DNA from: JANYCG01 sp031392945
Lineage (GTDB): Bacteria; Pseudomonadota; Gammaproteobacteria; Burkholderiales; Burkholderiaceae_C
Reading direction: 5' to 3'
Length of the DNA: 10,402 nt
NCBI GenBank assembly: GCA_031392945.1
Contig: JANMVT010000094.1
Coordinates: 1 to 10,402 of the forward strand
In this document: positions 6,729 to 10,402 of the stretch, piece after piece
Position numbering within the stretch: position 1 is the first letter of the stretch
Layout: each line of letters opens with the position of its first letter
Position numbers and translations under genes: made by a program
The notes under the pieces: model-generated
The model's input: only the letters and a program-made list of their open reading frames with translations
What the model was told of the DNA's origin: nothing
Databases searched by the model: none

Positions 6729-8162
6729 TCAGCCGTGTTTGATGGCCACGGTTTTGAGGGTGGTGAATCCGTACAGCGCTTCAAAGCCTTTTTCGCGCCC
6801 ATAGCCGCTGGATTTGACGCCGCCAAAAGGCAGTTCAACACCGCCTCCCGCGCCGTAGTTGTTGATGAAAACCTGGCCGCTTCGCACCCGCTTGGCCATG
6901 CGGAACTGGCGCGCGCCGTCGCGCGTCCAGATGCCCGCCACCAGCCCGAATTGGGTCGCATTGGCCAGTTCGACCGCTTGGTCCTCGTCCTTGAAACTCA
7001 TGGCGGCCAGCACCGGGCCAAAGACTTCCTCTTGCGCCAGCCGGTGCTCTGCGGGCACATCGCGCAGCAAGGCGGGGGCCTGGTAAAAACCGGCCTCGGG
7101 CGCCTCGTCCACAATCTGCCCCTGCGCCACCATGGGGATGTTGGCGACCTGGGCGTCGCTCAAAAAATCCCAAACCCGTTGCTGCTGGCTTTGGCGGATC
7201 AGCGGACCGACGTCCAGGTCCATCGCCGCCGGGCCGACGCGCAGATTTTCAAAGGCGCGGCCCAAACGTTCGAGCAGCGGCTCGTAAATCGCCTGGTCGA
7301 CCAGCAAGCGTGAACCGGCCGAGCAGGTTTGACCGGCGTTTTGCACGATGGCATTGATGACGGCGGGCAGGGCCGCGTCCAGATCGGCGTCGGCAAAGAT
7401 GATCTGCGGGCTTTTGCCGCCCAGTTCGAGTGTGACCGGGCAATGCCGTTCGGCCGCCGCCTGCTGGATCAGCGTGCCCACTTTGGGGCTGCCGGTGAAG
7501 CTGATGTGGTCGATGCCGGCGTGGCGCGCCAGGGCGTCGCCAACCTCATGGCCGTACCCCGTGACGATATTGATGGCCCCGGCCGGAAAACCCACGTCCG
7601 CAGCCAGCTGGGCTACCCGAAGCAGGGACAGGCAGGCATCCTCCGCCGGTTTGACCACACACACGTTGCCCGCCGCCAGCGCGCCACCCACGCTGCGACC
7701 GAAAATCTGCATCGGGTAATTCCAGGGGATGATGTGGCCGGTCACGCCATGGGGCTCGTGCCAGGTCAATACGCTGTAGCCGTCCAGATAGGGAATGGTT
7801 TCGCCATGCAATTTGTCGCAGGCGCCGGCATAGAACTCGAAATAACGCGCCAGGGCGGCCGCGTCGGCGCGCGCCTGCTTGGTGGGTTTGCCGCAGTCGC
7901 GCTGCTCGATCAGGGCCAACTCTTCAGCATGGTCGCTGACGGCAACGCTCAGGCGCATCAACAGGCGCCCGCGGTCGGCGCCGCTGAGCTTGTGCCAGAC
8001 CGCGTCCAGGCACTGGCGCGCGCTCTGCACGGCCAGGTCGATGTCATTGGCGTTGGAGCGCTGGATTTCATCAAACGGCTGGCCGTCCGAGGGGTCGATC
8101 ATGGCAATGCAGCGCCCGCCAGACGAGGGCACGGATGCGTTGGCGATGAAGTTGTACTGCAT
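6729..8162 (-). CDS. NAD(P)-dependent aldehyde dehydrogenase
   Basis: The 477-residue product is a full-length member of the ALDH superfamily, which oxidises aldehydes to carboxylic acids in the cytoplasm. Catalytic and binding elements are all present: PWNYP with the oxyanion Asn148, Lys171 in VVKPAE, FTGSPKVG (222-229), the general base Glu246 in LELGGKSP, the nucleophile Cys280 in GQTCSAGSR, and Glu379 in EEVFGPV for the nicotinamide ribose. The C-terminal PFGGVKSSGYGREKG block is typical of betaine-aldehyde and aminoaldehyde dehydrogenase-like branches, but substrate assignment would be a guess. The ATG at 8162 gives a standard N terminus (YNFIANASVPSS), though no clear Shine-Dalgarno sequence precedes it. 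A hairpin terminator separates it from hppA upstream, so it should have its own promoter in the short gap. The SDR gene nearby could act in the same catabolic pathway, but the sequence does not prove it. Confidence 0.94.
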   Translation of the reverse strand: MQYNFIANASVPSSGGRCIAMIDPSDGQPFDEIQRSNANDIDLAVQSARQCLDAVWHKLSGADRGRLLMRLSVAVSDHAEELALIEQRDCGKPTKQARADAAALARYFEFYAGACDKLHGETIPYLDGYSVLTWHEPHGVTGHIIPWNYPMQIFGRSVGGALAAGNVCVVKPAEDACLSLLRVAQLAADVGFPAGAINIVTGYGHEVGDALARHAGIDHISFTGSPKVGTLIQQAAAERHCPVTLELGGKSPQIIFADADLDAALPAVINAIVQNAGQTCSAGSRLLVDQAIYEPLLERLGRAFENLRVGPAAMDLDVGPLIRQSQQQRVWDFLSDAQVANIPMVAQGQIVDEAPEAGFYQAPALLRDVPAEHRLAQEEVFGPVLAAMSFKDEDQAVELANATQFGLVAGIWTRDGARQFRMAKRVRSGQVFINNYGAGGGVELPFGGVKSSGYGREKGFEALYGFTTLKTVAIKHG

Positions 8163-8200
8163 GGGCGGGCCTGTGTTTTGGGCGTAAACCGGGTGAACAG

Positions 8201-8236
8201 AAAAGCCCGCGATATCGAGGTTTCAGGCGGGCTTTT
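8201..8236. terminator. Symmetrical intrinsic terminator after hppA
   Basis: A perfect ten-base inverted repeat, AAAAGCCCGC (8201-8210) and GCGGGCTTTT (8227-8236), brackets a 16-base loop. Both strands end the stem in a T run, so it can terminate in either direction. Here it serves the leftward hppA transcript, whose stop is at 8272. A further partial GCGGGCTT lies at 8240-8247. Confidence 0.8.
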
Positions 8237-8271
8237 CGCGCGGGCTTGGCCGTGCCCCGGAACGCGCGAAT

Positions 8272-8571
8272 TTACATCAATGTCACTTCTACGCGGCGGC
8301 CCTCTTGGTCGCTGGTGGCCCCGGCCTTGATGTCTTCGGGCTTTTTGAGTTCGATTTTGTCTTCCGGCACACCGATGATCTTGAGCAAATCGCGCACGGC
8401 AAAGGCGCGGGTCTTGGCCAGTTCGGCGTTTTTGACAGGATCGCCCGAGGCGCTGACATAACCGCTGATGACGGCCTTTTTGCCGGCCATCACGCCTTTG
8501 ACCACTTCAACCAGGGCGTCTTTGCCGCCCTCGGCCAGATCGGACTTGCCAGTGGCGAAGTAGAACTTGAC
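8272..8571 (-). other. OmpA-like (peptidoglycan-binding type) domain at the HppA C terminus
   Basis: The last 99 residues begin VKFYFATGKSDL and contain the NAELAKTRAFAVRDLL helix, GVPEDKIE, and the closing EGRRVEV, in the order and spacing of the OmpA/MotB C-terminal domain. Arg of the NxxLxxxRA motif is kept (codon 8409-8407). The Asp of the usual GHTD motif, 15 residues earlier, is Ser here in GYVS (codon 8454-8452). These two positions contact diaminopimelate in known OmpA structures, so binding may be weak or altered. An Ala-rich linker (about 8575-8754) joins the domain to the membrane part. Confidence 0.8.
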
Positions 8572-10402
8572 GACGCCGCCTTCAACCTGGAGCGAAGCGG
8601 CATCCACTGCCGTTTTGGCGGCGGCAGCCATGGCAGCGTCGCTCTTGGCGTTGGCATCTGCAGCCGGGGCGGCCATGGTGGCCGCAGCGCCCGCCGCAGC
8701 GGCTGCCGTCGCCGCCACGGGCGCGGCATGCACTGCAGCTTTTTCGCCGCCGGCGCCATGGATCTGCATCATCAAGGGCACGATAAGGAGTGCGACGATG
8801 TTGATGATCTTGATCAGCGGGTTCACAGCCGGGCCGGCCGTGTCTTTGTATGGGTCGCCCACGGTGTCGCCGGTGACGGCCGCTTTGTGGGTTTCAGAGC
8901 CCTTGCCGCCGTGGTTGCCGTCTTCAATGTATTTCTTGGCATTGTCCCAGGCGCCGCCGCCAGTGCACATCGAAATGGCGACGAACAGTCCGGTGACGAT
9001 GGTGCCCATCAACAGGCCACCCAATGCAGCGGGGCCGAGCAGCAAGCCGACCAGAATGGGAACGACTACCGGCAGCAAGGATGGAACCATCATTTCCTTG
9101 ATGGCGGCAGTGGTCAACATGTCAACTGCCGCGCTGTAATCAGGTTTGCGTTTGCCCGCCATGATGGCACCATCCGAAAACTGGCGGCGCACTTCAACCA
9201 CGACTGAACCTGCGGCACGGCCCACGGCCTCCATCGCCATGGCGCCGAAGAGATAGGGAATCAAGCCGCCAATGAACAGGCCAATGATGACCATGGGGTT
9301 GCTCAAGTCAAAGCTGATGGTGCGTCCGTAGGCTTCAAGTTTGTGGGTGTAATCGGCAAACAGGACCAGCGCGGCCAGGCCGGCTGAACCGATGGCGTAA
9401 CCCTTGGTGACGGCCTTGGTGGTGTTGCCGACGGCGTCCAGCGGGTCGGTGACATCACGCACGCTGGCCGGGAGCTCGGCCATTTCGGCAATGCCGCCGG
9501 CGTTGTCGGTGATGGGGCCGTAAGCGTCCAGCGCCACCACGATGCCGGCCATGCTCAGCATGGAGGTTGCGGCGATCGCGATGCCGTACAGGCCAGCCAG
9601 GCTGAAGGCCGTCCAGATCGCGACGCAAACAAAAATCACGGGCCAGGCGGTGGAACGCATCGACACACCCAGACCGGCAATGATGTTGGTGCCGTGGCCG
9701 GTGGTGGAGGCTTGCGCGATGTGTTTCACCGGCGCGTACTGTGTGCCGGTGTAGTACTCGGTGATCCAGACCAGGGCGCCGGTCAAAATCAGGCCGACGG
9801 CACAAGCGCCAAACAGCGCCATTTGCGTGCCCACGGCCTTGATGGCGTTGTCCGGCATGATCCAGGTGGTGACGAAATAGAAGGCAACCAGGGACAAACC
9901 GCCGGCGACAGCCAGGCCCTTGTACAGCGCAGGCATGACGTTTTTCATGCCAGGCGAGGCCTTAACGAAGAAGCAGCCGATGATGGATGCGACGATCGAC
10001 ACGGCACCCAGGGCCAGCGGATAAACCACCGCAGACGTGCCCGCGCCGGTAACCAGCAAGGCGCCCAGCACCATGGTGGCGATCAGCGTGACGGCATAGG
10101 TTTCAAACAGGTCAGCGGCCATGCCGGCGCAGTCGCCCACGTTGTCGCCCACGTTGTCGGCGATCACGGCCGGGTTGCGCGGGTCATCTTCGGGGATGCC
10201 GGCTTCGACCTTGCCAACAAGGTCGGCGCCGACGTCGGCGCCCTTGGTGAAAATGCCGCCACCCAGACGGGCGAAGATGGAAATCAGCGAGGAGCCAAAG
10301 GCGAAACCGATCAGCGGATCCAGCAGTTTGGCCAGGTTTTTGTCCGGCGTCAGATTGCCGTTGCCGACCAGAAACCAGTAGAAGGCGGTGACACCCAGGA
10401 GC
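8272..10402 (-). CDS. hppA: Membrane-bound proton-translocating pyrophosphatase with C-terminal OmpA-like domain (5' end beyond window)
   Basis: Hydrolysis of pyrophosphate by this inner-membrane enzyme is coupled to cation pumping. The window holds 709 residues; the N terminus lies past the right edge (first full codon at 10401). All signature blocks are present: GADVGADLVGKVE (54-66), DDPRNPAV followed by IADNVGDNVGDCAGMAADLFE (72-99), DAYGPITDNAGGIAEMAE (about 292-309), DAVGNTTKAVTKG (322-334), and the CTGGGAWDNAKKYIE and GDTVGDPYKDTAGPAVNP blocks near 480-530. Lys329 and Thr332 in GNTTKAVT are the residues of K+-independent proton pumps; K+-dependent enzymes have Ala and Gly there. After the last membrane segment (IINIVALLIVPLMM) comes an Ala-rich linker of about 60 residues and a 99-residue OmpA-like domain that usual pyrophosphatases lack. 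Both termini of this family face the periplasm, which fits that location. No frameshift is seen. Confidence 0.96.
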   Translation of the reverse strand, partial: LLGVTAFYWFLVGNGNLTPDKNLAKLLDPLIGFAFGSSLISIFARLGGGIFTKGADVGADLVGKVEAGIPEDDPRNPAVIADNVGDNVGDCAGMAADLFETYAVTLIATMVLGALLVTGAGTSAVVYPLALGAVSIVASIIGCFFVKASPGMKNVMPALYKGLAVAGGLSLVAFYFVTTWIMPDNAIKAVGTQMALFGACAVGLILTGALVWITEYYTGTQYAPVKHIAQASTTGHGTNIIAGLGVSMRSTAWPVIFVCVAIWTAFSLAGLYGIAIAATSMLSMAGIVVALDAYGPITDNAGGIAEMAELPASVRDVTDPLDAVGNTTKAVTKGYAIGSAGLAALVLFADYTHKLEAYGRTISFDLSNPMVIIGLFIGGLIPYLFGAMAMEAVGRAAGSVVVEVRRQFSDGAIMAGKRKPDYSAAVDMLTTAAIKEMMVPSLLPVVVPILVGLLLGPAALGGLLMGTIVTGLFVAISMCTGGGAWDNAKKYIEDGNHGGKGSETHKAAVTGDTVGDPYKDTAGPAVNPLIKIINIVALLIVPLMMQIHGAGGEKAAVHAAPVAATAAAAAGAAATMAAPAADANAKSDAAMAAAAKTAVDAASLQVEGGVVKFYFATGKSDLAEGGKDALVEVVKGVMAGKKAVISGYVSASGDPVKNAELAKTRAFAVRDLLKIIGVPEDKIELKKPEDIKAGATSDQEGRRVEVTLM

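Noticed and set aside
7329..8330. Long + strand open frame opposite the aldehyde dehydrogenase
   Set aside because: The - strand frame encodes a complete, motif-bearing ALDH; the + frame is composition-driven.

Overview
The window looks like a chromosomal segment of a high-GC betaproteobacterium, most likely Burkholderiales of the Comamonadaceae type (Rhodoferax/Polaromonas-like). This rests on codon use, the moaA-mobA-moeA arrangement, and intergenic repeats that resemble ones I remember from that family; no database search was possible. Two genes at the left lie on the + strand. Everything from about 1.69 kb to the right edge is on the - strand.

Left part: about 400 bases without a convincing gene (a - strand frame is open off the left edge). 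Then come a dihydrofolate-reductase-family protein (414-1070) and a membrane-anchored SRPBCC protein (1153-1680). The second converges on moeA with only 11 bases between stop codons.

Molybdenum cofactor cluster: reading leftwards, moaA (5077-3887), mobA (3703-3074) and moeA (3077-1692). Together they cover the first step (GTP to cyclic pyranopterin precursor), molybdate insertion, and GMP attachment to give the guanine dinucleotide form. mobA and moeA overlap by ATGA. Between moaA and mobA sits a 145-base element with four hairpins; the moaA-distal one looks like an intrinsic terminator. moeA carries an in-frame A+T-rich insertion that matches a dispersed repeat seen again at 5948-5989.

Middle: an SDR oxidoreductase (5918-5157), a conserved hypothetical protein with a probable 3' frameshift (6653-6003), and an NAD(P)-dependent aldehyde dehydrogenase (8162-6729).

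Right: the 3' part of a membrane proton pyrophosphatase gene (hppA, running off the right edge). Its product carries an Ala-rich linker and an OmpA-like domain after the last membrane segment. The potassium-site residues (Lys and Thr) predict a K+-independent proton pump, and the OmpA-like domain has Ser where peptidoglycan-binding members have Asp. A symmetrical hairpin terminator separates hppA from the aldehyde dehydrogenase gene.

The most notable points are the pyrophosphatase-OmpA fusion, the repeat-derived peptide inside MoeA, and the structured element between moaA and mobA. I see no defence system, CRISPR array, RNA gene or complete mobile element.
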